A DNA stretch of 64,000 bases, taken from the NCBI RefSeq assembly GCF_947507565.1, contig NC_089183.1, positions 3,100,001-3,164,000 of the forward strand, in the 5' to 3' direction. Shown here one piece after another: positions 14,201 through 24,244 of the stretch. This stretch comes from Oscarella lobularis. Taxonomy: Eukaryota; Porifera; Homoscleromorpha; Homosclerophorida; Oscarellidae. Below the pieces are notes generated by a model. The model did not search any database. It worked only from the letters and a program-made list of their open reading frames with translations, and was not told where the DNA came from. The position numbers and the translations under genes were made by a program. The number at the start of each line of letters is the position of its first letter. Position 1 is the stretch's first letter.

Positions 14201-15518
14201 TCCCTCACTCTCGCCTCCTCAAACTCATCCTCCCTCGCGTCCATCAAATCGGCACGCGACTCCAAATCGACATTAAACGCGTCGGTCTCGAACCACTCCG
14301 GCGTGCGTCGTCGCCCGGGCGGCGACGGCGAATAGTATCGTCGTAGCGACGGCGACGGCGTTCGCTCATGCTCCGCCGCGTCGTGCCACGGATTGAACGG
14401 CGGCGAATTGTTGTAGTCGGACGCCGAGAAGGCGGCGTAGTCGCTCTCCGTCGCCGCCGTCGCGTCGGCGGCGACGTCGCGATTGCCGTGGAAGAGATCG
14501 CCAAGTTGGAAGTCGCCGCGATTGAGGCGTTCTTGGAGTTGGCGAGCGTACGATTCGTCGGAGATGTCTTGGAGCGTGCGCTCCTTTGGTTCGGCGTTCT
14601 TGTCGTCGACGACGACGCTTGTCGACGTTTCGATTGGGTCGTGATGACGGCTATAGAGGAATCTGTGGAGAGGAGAAAGAAAAGATGCATTGGAATGTAC
14701 TCATATTCTACGTAGATTATCGTTCTGTTTAGCCAATATCGTTTATTTATTTATTTATTTATATGAGAGATGCCACACACTCACAGGCATTAAGATTTTA
14801 GTGTACGATTCTGTTTAGCTAATAGAGAGTCTTGTGTCGACGTGCAAATTCTGCGTAGATTTTCGTTCTGTTTAGCCAATATCGGTTATTTATTTATATG
14901 AAGTCTCTTCTCGTGAGAGATGCCACACAGGTATTGAGATTTTATAAAGCTCTCGTTCTAGTGTACGATTCTGTTTAGCTAATAGAAACTCTGAATTGAT
15001 TCTTTATAGGGGAGCAAACACGACTGACAAATAAGTTATAGGAAATGACTTCTAATTCTATCTAATTACGATGGAAAATGCCTCCAATTATTCTATCTAG
15101 TTCTTTTTTAGGAGACAAACTCTATGAGACTGTTCTGCGCAATGTGCAAGTGAACTTAACTTTGCATTGCACGAACGATAGCTATTTACTTCACTTTTGT
15201 ACTATAGAAAGCGCTGACTATCTATCAATCTAGAAACGCCCTCTACGTTCCCGTTTCTCGAAAGGGGGCCCTCCTGTTTAGGTGTTACCTCGCCACGCGT
15301 CCGTCGTTGAGTCGCACGCCGATGCAGTGCGTTGAAACGGCGACTTGACGTACTGTCTGATCGTCGAGTCCGTCGAAGGAGAGCTGGCGAATGCGAATGT
15401 CGTCTTGCTCCTTCTCGATACTGCCTCCTCGGAGCGCGCGAAATAGTTTCGCTTGTGTTACTTCCGAGCCTTCGTTCTCCTTGAGGTGAACGGCGACGAG
15501 CGAGAATCCTTTCGACAT
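5214..15518 (-). CDS. UBR5: UBR5/EDD/Hyd-type HECT E3 ubiquitin ligase lacking UBR box and MLLE
   Basis: I could phase 24 exons: 15518-15289, 14662-14071, 13789-13528, 13473-13326, 13273-12802, 12255-11568, 11513-11178, 11124-10901, 10842-9925, 9866-8391, 8325-8137, 8088-7936, 7865-7687, 7636-7289, 7138-6956, 6897-6636, 6567-6454, 6404-6289, 6237-6105, 6053-5968, 5896-5785, 5736-5618, 5555-5425 and 5368-5214. They join into about 2541 codons (human about 2800). Collinear UBR5 landmarks: N-terminal DGRVAR; beta-propeller/RCC1-like segments (residues ~275-800, with YWWG and LDGNGALYP); GNRNILH; GRTPFLTAL; an acidic/arginine-rich middle; RFIGEEGSGPGVTR; and a C-terminal HECT lobe with catalytic Cys about residue 2510 (STCGQRM). 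The Cys/His-rich UBR box expected after SPLHMLA (~1037) is absent. The MLLE expected between exons 16 and 17 (~2220) is also absent. The intron after exon 11 uses a GC donor. It should act as a nuclear/cytosolic ubiquitin ligase, but its N-degron reading is doubtful. Confidence 0.93.
12300..12600. repeat. Duplicated ~130-bp segment and (TATC)n microsatellite in UBR5 intron 5
   Basis: Two diverged copies of a segment containing TAGTACTTCAACTCT and AAACGTCTCTGCTT lie at about 12317-12390 and 12452-12530. They are followed by a TATC tetranucleotide run at about 12570-12595. All are intronic and no function is seen. Confidence 0.7.
14703..15000. repeat. Tandem duplication in UBR5 intron 1
   Basis: Two diverged copies of about 140 bp (near 14710-14850 and 14850-14990) share TCGTTCTGTTTAGCCAATAT, TTATTTAT runs and GAGAGATGCCACACA. 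Intronic, no coding potential seen. Confidence 0.65.
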
Positions 15519-15714
15519 GGCGTCGTAGAGACGGGGACCTGGCGAAACGTGGGATAGCACGTGAGATGACGTCCAATGACATCATTAGTCAGCGAATGAG
15601 CACAAGTAACCAGCAAAAACAAAAATAGCATCAGCAAATTAACGAACACTTCCAAACAAAAAAAAAGGCATCAGCAAAAACATCAAGTTCATGTCAAGCA
15701 GTTAGGGAGCTCGA

Positions 15715-18700
15715 TCAGCGAAAGAGCAAACCCAAAAGAAGAAGACCAAGCAGCAGAGGTGCTTCATTCACCTTTATCATTGCAGCGCTGCTTGATGCAG
15801 GTCGCTTCAGCTGCACTATATTGGAAATGGTAGACGTCAGATTCGCATCGTCAGTACTTTTGATTCCAAAGTAGTAGAGATCGTTGCTTTGCGCGCTCGG
15901 TTTCACGCGAATCGTCACCGACTCCGCCGAACCGCCGGGCAATGGGTCGAGTGAGCCGTCGATGACGTCATCCGCTTGAACGTGAGTGACGCTTGACGTG
16001 AACTTGCGAACATCTTCGAATTTTCCAGCATAGACGATGTCATAGCTGCTGGCTATGATAAAAATGCTTTTAACTTATGATCGTTATAAAGACGCTGCAT
16101 TCTTACCGTTTCCGTTTGGGCCATCGTCTCCTGGAGCTGTCCACTGCAGCGTAACGGCAAATTCGTTATTCAAAGAGGAAGGCATGGCTTCCAAATCGGA
16201 AATGTCGATTGGAGGGAGAAGATCTTTGTCTGTGTATCCTTGTAGTTCGAAAGCACCAGCTGAAGTCGTTCGCAAAAATTTTCCCAAAGACGTCGGCTGC
16301 TGCAATGGGACTTGATCGACGGTTGCATTTGAATCGATCTGAACTGGCGGAGTGAAAACGACTGCTTGGGCTTGCGAGGCAGTAGCAGAGGCTTTAACTT
16401 GAACGCTGTATTTGCCATCTCCATCAAAACTGGTAAACGTTCCGGTGTACGTTCCATCGTCTTCGAACAGGTCTGGAACTAAAAAATAAATACGATTTAG
16501 TTATTACAAAGTCCATTACGCATTTCATACTTACAATTGCCGTTGTCTATCAAGTCTATGACTATGACGCGGTCGCTGGGAAGTGACACCGTTGCTACGA
16601 CACTGGCACGGGTAACTTTTCTTTCTCCTTTGGTCAAGTCAGCAAGTATTACTACCGGGTTAGGGTATGTTGCGTTGGGTTGTGCCGTTTTTGCGGTCAG
16701 AACAACTGGGTCGTCTACTGTGGATCTTGTCGACACAGATACAGCAAAAAACTGTCTTTGTAAAGCTGGGTTCACAATGGTGTACTGCCAATCCCCAATC
16801 TAAATGAAAAACAGATGTCTTCTAGAAGAATATAGGGAGATAGGGTTACCTCATCGCTGGCAGGTGAAAGCAGTTCGGCTGTGCGAAAGTTTCGATCGTA
16901 CGAAAGGTCGTTGAATTGGTACAGTAGTCCAGAAGGAGATGTAAGGTGAATTTGTGGTAAATCTTGGCTGCTATCCAGCCAATCAAACGCGATTGTCGTA
17001 TTGACCCCTACGTCGGAATCGATTGTGAAGCCGTCCGTACTTCTATCTCCGGCTTCGAGTGCCACAGAAGAAGAATAGATCTGAATCAACGTCGTTTCTT
17101 TGGACTGAGAGGACGAAGGTAGTCCACGAATAATTGTAAGTAGAGCTTCTCTAAGGGTGGAGCTCGCTTGCTAAAAAAAAGTAGCTGTTTACTTAGCGAA
17201 CACAGTTCTAGGCACTTTAGAGTAGTGTACCGAAGAAGCGCTGTTGACCGGGGAGAAGTAAAAAGCCCCGCTTGTGCTTTGTGATAGCGGCTCAAGAAGT
17301 TGCGAAGCGTCTTGACCGATTCCAATCGAGCTAATTGTCACTCCAGTGTCTCGAATGCGTGGTAGAACTTTACTCACTACCGGATCGAGAGACTCTGTCT
17401 CTTGTCCGTCTGTGATTAGGACAATAGCTCCAGCTGATGGAACATGTGAATCCGGCACTCCAGTGATGATATCCAATGATAATTCCAAACCTCTGCCAAT
17501 GGCTGTGCCGCCGTTTGCCGTTGTAGGCAAATTTGAAATAATAAATGCTCTATCAGCCGGAGTACTCACAGTCTTCTTCCTAACTATAACGTATGCCACT
17601 GTACTGAATGTCACGATTGATACAGGCGTTCCGTAAGGCACAGTTTGAATAAACGCGCGTGCTGCCTGTCGAAGTTGGTCAAGTTTGTTGTCCCATCCCA
17701 TGCTTGTTGAAACATCAAGAGTTAGAACAACCTGTCCGAGCCTTGCTTGAACAATCTATCAAAGAGATATTACAAAAGAAAAATCTTTGATGAACGTGAG
17801 CCTGTACTTTAAATGTCGGTGTAGTGGATCTAAACGCACTTCCAGGTAGATTATTTCCATCAACAAAATCCTCATGTCTTGACATAAAATACCAGGAGCT
17901 TTCTTTGCACCGTCTATTTTGATAATTGGGAGCAACGAAGTTGTGCTGCGTGTCTGGGTTTTCTCCGGAATCGCAAAAATAAATTATCTAAGCACTGACA
18001 ATCAGCCCCATGCAATGTTGTCAATCACTAGGCTGAGTTACCTCTTTCTTATGCTGATTGTTCATTATTGACGCTGTTCCATTTGTTCCTTCGTTCTTTG
18101 CTGGGTAACATTTGGCATAATCGTCGCTTGCTGTGCACTTCCTGTCATCTTCACTTGACTTGTACACAGGTATCTTAATTAAATAATATGATTTGAAACA
18201 AATAATTTTAGCAGTAGACCTAACGATACCGATTCAGAATAGGCTTTTGAACATCCTGTAGCAACAACGGTCTTTCCATCCTCAGCTAAATAAGCTTTTG
18301 GATTTTTTCCTGTATAGGCGTACTCATCAAATAAGCCATAGCGAAGATGACCGAACTCGTGTACAATAGTTCTCCGCGGTTCACCAAAGTAAGACTAAAA
18401 GAGAACACCTGTTAGCTAGATTAAACAACGTGCTGACAGAAACAAACAATACCCGCCCATCAAGAAAAATCGGAGTCAAAAACATTTGGCCTTCCGCTTG
18501 TTGACCGCACTTCACAACTTTTGTAACATGAGGAGGGAAGGTTTCAGTGCCTTCCACTACTTGCACGTGAGCGTTGCCAAACGAGTCCTTCGACGAAATA
18601 AGGTATTCTGGCTTTGATGACCAAGTTTCAGGCACGACGATGGTAATTGTATCGAAATAAGCTCGATAGCGCGTTGCTTCGTAAAGATAGCCTGAGGCCA

Positions 18701-18940
18701 AAGTGAAACCTCTCTTGATGTTGTTGATAAGGTTAGGATCTTCATCTAAATCCTTAGATATAGCCACAACTAGGTCTTTGTACCCATTGTCTTTCAGCGT
18801 AAGAGCAAGAGCAGCGTGTATTACAACCAAGAAAAACAAACCGGAAATGACGATTGTGTTCTGTAGCGTTTTTCGAGCTTCAGGCTACAATATAGAAACG
18901 CAAATTAATATAAATTGATAAAATGAGTGCGGCTGACCAT
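15715..18940 (-). CDS. Calcium-activated chloride channel regulator (CLCA), copy A
   Basis: Secreted or membrane-anchored CLCA-family protein, a self-cleaving metalloprotease that in vertebrates modulates calcium-dependent chloride currents. A hydrophobic signal segment precedes TLKDNGYKDLVVAIS, the typical CLCA N-domain start. A zinc-protease motif HEFGH followed by GLFDEY lies near 18370-18320. A cysteine-rich stretch comes next, then a VWA domain with intact MIDAS DVSTSMG (about 17715-17695). Beta-rich domains follow to the end. The tail is a hydrophobic leucine run ending LLFR at the TGA (15715), resembling a GPI signal or membrane anchor. The start is uncertain: an in-frame TAG precedes the signal exon, so I propose an ATG at 18940 followed at once by a ~60-bp intron, a model that also works for copy B. 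About 3 kb of coding exons look undamaged. It is a tandem paralogue of copy B. Confidence 0.85.
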
Positions 18941-18977
18941 GATTTTGTTTTGAACACTTCTCGCTGCCACAGGCACC

Positions 18978-19057
18978 AAAAGGATGAGTACGTCACCTGA
19001 CACACAATGATGAGTACATCACCTGACAGCTTCAATGATGAGTACGTCACCTGACAG
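18978..19057. promoter_or_regulatory. Three tandem copies of GATGAGTACRTCACCTGACA upstream of CLCA A
   Basis: Near-identical 20-24-bp units sit 40-115 bp upstream of the proposed CLCA A start codon. Copy B has only one related motif (GACGTCACCTGACAGG, about 23803). Each contains a CRE-like ACGTCA/ACATCA and an E-box-like CACCTG. A regulatory role is inferred from position only. Confidence 0.45.
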
Positions 19058-19425
19058 GAAACCGAAACAAGGAAGTTCAAAGCGTACTTTCATGCAAAGT
19101 CGCGCCAATCTATCAACATTGTACTAACTCTAAGTACTTCAAGTTATTGCTTCATTTTAAACATGACTATCGCCGTTTTTCCCATTTCTTGTCTACACCG
19201 CCCATAGCCTCTCCCCCGCGGAGAAGACTAAAATAGCCCTTTAATTAATTACCCTCTTTCCCGTGCAGGCGACCGTTGTACGGGGAACAGAGAAAGGTCA
19301 GAGTTACGAGGCCACTGGCAAGATAAGTTTTCCTTGTGCATGTTAGGCGCAATAATCACGGTCAATGTACCGCTGTTGCTACAAACATCTGGCACTTTAC
19401 GACTACTGACCTGACTAAGAGCATT
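19058..19425. other. Intergenic, nothing recognised
   Basis: Between the CLCA A promoter area and the truncated copy of the unrecognised gene. No ORF or domain is supported. The right part matches unit 2 near 23,900-24,090. Confidence 0.4.
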
Positions 19426-19950
19426 TTAGCATAATTTCAAATTCTGTCCATACGTCATATTTGATGTTCTATACATATGATCGGGAAATGCATACGATTC
19501 TTTTTCTTCGTCTGTGTCCCTCTCCCCACCAGCTACATAACAACAGCCACTAGATAGGATGGAACCAACTATTGAACAATGACGTTGGATACCAATAAAT
19601 TGAGACGGTGCTGGAACTGATAAAGTTCCCCGACATTTTTCCGACTCCGAAGGCCACGTGTAAGAAGCAGCAGCCAGAGATTCAATGCCTCTAAATACAA
19701 ATAAGTAAAGAAAACATTGGAGTAGATTTTTAAATAATTTACCCGTGAGGTACTCTGGCTGGCTGCGATATTTGGGACATAGTTTCAGTGGCACTCATTT
19801 GGTTCTGTCTAGAAACGAGAGTCTTTGGCAACGGGCTATAGAATCATATACAATTTTATATAGATGACTGAAGGTTTTCCTACTTTTGCTTGGCACCAAA
19901 GCCCCATGCTTTGGGATAGTCCTCACACTGCCACCATGGCTGCATCTTGA
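19426..19950 (-). pseudogene. Truncated 3' copy of the unrecognised gene at 24245-25497
   Basis: Three exons remain: about 19950-19885 (WWQCEDYPKAWGFGAKQK), about 19835-19742 (ETMSQISQPARVPHG) and 19692-19426 (GIESLAAASYTWPSESEKC to a TAG). They match the last three exons of the complete gene. The 5' half is missing because the duplication junction (19963/19964) falls just upstream. The last frame reads further here than in the full copy. Whether it is transcribed from another promoter is unknown. Confidence 0.75.
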
Positions 19951-20082
19951 CAAGAGAGAAGATACGAACGATAGCTATTTACTTCAGTTTTGTACTATGG
20001 AAAGCGCTGACTATCTATCAATCTAGAAAACGCCCTCTACGTTCCCGTTTCTCGAAAGGGGGCCCTCCTGTTTAGGTGTTAC

Positions 20083-20309
20083 CTCGCCACGCGTCCGTCG
20101 TTGAGTCGCACGCCAACGCAGTGCGTTGAAACGGCGACTTGACGCACTGTTTGATCGTCGAGTCCGTCGAAGGAGAGCTGGCGAATGCGAATGTCGTCTT
20201 GTTCCTTCTCGACGCTGCCTCGGAGCGCGCGAAATAGCTTTGCTTGTGTTACTTCCGAGCCTTCGTTCTCCTTGAGGTGAACGGCGACGAGCGAGAATCC
20301 TTTCGACAT
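20083..20309 (-). pseudogene. Orphan duplicate of UBR5 exon 1
   Basis: ATG at 20309 opens a 75-residue frame (MSKGFSLVAVHLKENEG to LNDGRVAR) nearly identical to UBR5 exon 1 at 15289-15518, with one codon deleted (RGS for RGGS) and the same GTAACACC donor. The next exon available on this strand is CLCA A, not UBR5 exon 2, so it looks like a by-product of the segmental duplication. An alternative UBR5 first exon splicing across CLCA A is possible but unlikely. The frame is still open, so decay is not proven. Confidence 0.75.
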
Positions 20310-20474
20310 GGCGCAGAGACGGCGAAACGTGGGATAGCACGTGAGATGACAGATGCATTAGGCTAACTATTATATGTATGGGCTAACCAACAAAACGAAA
20401 ACGGCATCAGCAAATTAACTGACACATAAAAAACGGCAGCAGCAAAAACATCAAGTTCACGTCAAGAAGGGAGC

Positions 20475-23400
20475 TCAGCGAAAGAGCAAAACCAAAAGAA
20501 GAAGAAGACCAAACAGCAGTGCTGCTTCATTCACCTTTATCATTGCAGCGTTGCTTGAAGGCGTAGCGGTTGGCTGCAATGCAGGTTTCTTCAGCTGCAC
20601 TATATTGGAAACGTCAGACGTCAGATTCATATCGTCGGTACTTTTGATTCCGAAGTAGTAAAGATCGTTATTTTGCCGCTGTTGCTCGCTCGGTTTTACG
20701 CGAATCGTCACCGATTCCGTCAAACCGCCGGGCAATGGGTCGAGTGACCCATCGACGACGTCACCCGCTTGAACGTGAGTGACGTTTGACGTGAACTTGC
20801 GAACATCTTCAAACTTTCCAGCATAGACGATATCATAGCTGGTGACTATACAATAAAAGAAAGATCTATTGTGTATTCCTTACATCGACGCTTCATGCAT
20901 GCTTACCGTTTCCGTTTGGGCCATCGTCTCCTGGAGCTGTCCACTGCAGCGTAACGGCAAAGTAGTCGCGATCCCAAGAAGAAGGCATGGCTTCTAAATC
21001 CGAAATGTCCACTGGAGGAAGGAGATCTTCGTTCGTATATCCTTGTAATTCGAAAGCACCAGCTGACGTCGTTCGCAAAAACTTTCCCACAGGTGTTGGC
21101 GGTGGCAGTGGGCGTTGATTGACGGTCGCGTTGGGATCCATTCGAACGGGCGGATTGAAAACGACTGCTTGGGCTTGCGAGGCAGCAGCAGAAGCTTTAA
21201 CTTGAACGCTATATTTACCATCTCCGTCAAAACTGGTAAACGTTCCGGCGTATGTTCCGTCGTCTTTGTACGAGTCTGGAACTAAAATGAAATTTAATTA
21301 TTAGGAGATTTATTGACGTAGTTAATTTATACTTACAATTGCCGTTGTCTATCAAGTCTATGATTATGATGCGGTTGTTGGGAAGTGATATCGTTGCTAC
21401 GACACTGGCACCGGCAACTCTTCTTTCTCCTTTGGTTAAGTCAGCAAATATTATTACAGGATTTGGGTATGTTGCGTTGGCCTGTGCCGTTTGAGCGGCG
21501 AGAACAACTGGGTCTTCAACTGTTGATCTTGTTGACACCGATACAGCAATAACCTGTTCTCGAGAAAACGTGCGTGGGTTCACAACAGTGTATTGCCAGT
21601 CTCCAATCTAAATGTAAAATAGATATCTATCTTCAGAAGTATAAGGGAGAGAGGAAGAACAGTGACCTCATCGCTGGCTGGTGGGAGCAGTTCCGCTGTT
21701 TGAAAGTTTAGATTAAATGAAAGGTTGCTAAACTGGTACAGTTGTCCAGAAGGAGATGTAAGGTAAATATTTGGTAAGTCTTCGTTGCTGGAGACGGCAG
21801 TCAACCAATCGAACGCGATCGTGGTATTGATTCCTGAATCAATTGTGAAGCCGGCCGTGCTGTTTTCTCCGGCTTTGAGTTTTACAGAAGAAGAATAGAT
21901 CTGAATCAGCAACGATTCTTTTGTTAGAGACTGAGACGATGAAGGTAGTCGGAGAATGATTGTCAGTAGAGCTTCTCTAAGGGTAGAGATCGCTTGCTAA
22001 AAATCGGCTAATTAGTTTACGTACACAGATCTAGCCTTTAGTACCGAAAGAGCGCTGTTGACCGGAGAGAAGTAAAAAGTTCCGCTTGTGCTTTTTGATA
22101 ACGGCTCAAGAAGTTTAGAAGCGCCCTGACCAATTCCAATTGCGTTAACTGTCACCTCAGTGTCTCGAATGCGTGGTAGAACTTCACTCACTACCGGACG
22201 AATACTTGTTGTCTCTTCTCCGTCGGTAATTAGGACAATAGTTCCAGCCGATGGAGCATGCGAGCCCGACACCCCGGTGATGATATCTAACGATAAGTCC
22301 AAACCTTTGCCAATACCTGTGAAACCACCCACTGCTGTTGGCAAATTTGAAATGATGTATTGACGATCAGCCGGATCATTTACAATTCTGTTTGTAACTA
22401 TTGCTGTGGCGCCGTTACTGAATGTCACAATTGATACAGGAGTGCTGTCGGGCACGTTTTCGGTGAATGCGCGCGCTGCCTGCCGAAGTTGAACAAGTTT
22501 GTCCCCACTCATGCTTCCTGAAACATCGAGAGTAAGAACAACCCGTCCAATCCTTGTTTGAACAACCTATCAAAGAGACGTCACGAGAAGCAAAGAATCT
22601 TTGACATGAGCTTATACTTTAAATGTCGGTGTTGTTGATCGAAACGTACTTCCGGGTGGATTATTTTCATTGGCAAAATCTTCGTGTCTTGACATGAAAT
22701 ACCAGGAGCTTTCTTTGCACCGTTTATTTTGCCGATTGGGAGCTAAAATGTTGTGCTGCGTGTTTGGGTTATTTCCGGAGTCGCAAAAATGAATTATCTG
22801 CGTAAAAGAAACAAATTATAGCTAACCACCGTAAGCTCCAAGTTTACCTGTTTCTGATGCTGAAAAAACATAATAGACGCTGTGCCCTTTGTTCCTTTCC
22901 ACGATGGTGCGTAGCATTTGGCATAATCATCATTTGCTGTGCACTTTGTGCGATCTCTCCGTGACTTGTAGACAGGTATCTTAGATAATGATATTTGAAA
23001 AATAAATAAATAATCTTAGTAGTAGACCTAAAGATACCGATTCGGAAAAGGCTTTTGAACATCCTGTAGCAACAACGGTGCTTCCATCCTCAGCTAAATA
23101 AGCTTCTGGATCTTTTCCTTCATAGGCATACTCATCAAATAAACCATAGCGAAGGTGACCAAACTCGTGTACAATAGTTCTCCGCGGTTCACCAAAGTTA
23201 GACTAAAAGAGATCGCCTGTTAGCTAGATTAGACATAGTGCTGAAACAAACAATACCTGCCCGTCAAGAAAAATCGGAGTCAAGTACATTTGGCCTGCCG
23301 CTTGTTGACCGCACCTAACAAGGTTTCTAACGTGAGGAGCGTAGGCTTCACCGCCTTCCACTATTCGAACGTGAGCGTTTTCAAACGACTCTTTTGACGA

Positions 23401-23751
23401 AATAAGGTACTCTGGCTTTGATTTCCAAGTTTCAGGCACCACGATGGTAATTGTATCAAAATAAGCCCGATAGCGCGTTGCTTCGTAAAGATAGCCCGAG
23501 GCCAAAGTAAAACCTTTCTTGATATTGTCGATAAGGTTAGGGTCTTCCTCTATATCCTTAGATATGGCCACAACTAGGTCTTTGTAGCCATTGTCTTTCA
23601 GTGTGAGAGCAAGAGCAGTGTGGATTGCGACGAAGAAAAACAAACCGGAAAAGACGATTGTGTTCGGAAGCGTTTTTCGTGCGTCAGCCTTCAATGTAGA
23701 AACGCAAATATATAGACACATGTAAATTGGTAAAATAGTGCGGCCAACCAT
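20475..23751 (-). CDS. Calcium-activated chloride channel regulator (CLCA), copy B
   Basis: Paralogue of copy A with the same exon plan. The start at 23751 is followed either by a readable extension or, as in copy A, by an intron directly after the ATG. The signal-like hydrophobic stretch lies near 23660-23610, then TLKDNGYKDLVVAIS. The zinc motif HEFGH and GLFDEY are near 23170-23130. The VWA domain has MIDAS DVSGSMSG near 22525-22505. A low-complexity linker is followed by a hydrophobic tail ending LLLVLLFR at the TGA (20475), suggesting a membrane or GPI anchor. The VWA exon ends best at TCG|GTAC (about 22045), giving phase 0 into the next exon in both copies. No frameshift was seen. Expected at the cell surface or secreted. 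Confidence 0.87.
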
Positions 23752-24244
23752 GATGTTTTTGTTGACACTTTTTGCTGGCTGCCAAGCGCAAAGGATGTGT
23801 AGACGTCACCTGACAGGAAATCGAAACGAGGAAGTTGAAAGTCCAGATGACCCTAAGTACCTAAATTATTACTTCACGCCTAAACATGATTATCCACTGT
23901 CTTTCTCCCAAAAGTCTTGCCTGCACGTCCCATCCTCTGCGAAGAGGACTAACATAGCACTAATTAGGTGAATTACCCTAACTTCTTCTTTGTGCATGAA
24001 AAAGTTCTGCGCAATAATCACGATCAATGTAGTAACAACTGTTGTTGCTACAAACATCTGGCATTTTACAGCTACTGACCTGACTAAGAGCATTTTAGCA
24101 TAATTTCAAATTCTGTCCATACGTCATATTTGATGTTTTATACATATTATCGGATAATGCATACGATTCGCTATTTCCGTCTGTTTCGACCCTTTCACCG
24201 TCACCTAGATAATAAAACATTGTAGATCCGGGATGAGATTGTAA
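23752..24244. other. Intergenic / CLCA B promoter, no gene
   Basis: Matches part of the corresponding region upstream of CLCA A. One ACGTCACCTGACAGG motif lies near 23804. Small frames have no support. Confidence 0.4.

Larger units (their letters stand above)
15171..19963. repeat. Segmental duplication, unit 1
   Basis: This 4.8-kb block is repeated head-to-tail at 19964-24622. It starts at ACGAACGATAGC (15171) inside UBR5 intron 1 and ends exactly where the next ACGAACGATAGC begins (19964). It contains UBR5 exon 1, CLCA gene A and the last three exons of the unrecognised gene found complete at 24245-25497. The junction with unit 2 cuts through an exon of that gene. Confidence 0.9.

Noticed and set aside
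17086-17325. Apparent frameshift in CLCA A after the VWA domain
   Set aside because: Using the donor at TCG|GTAC, also present in copy B, restores phase 0 into the next exon in both genes.
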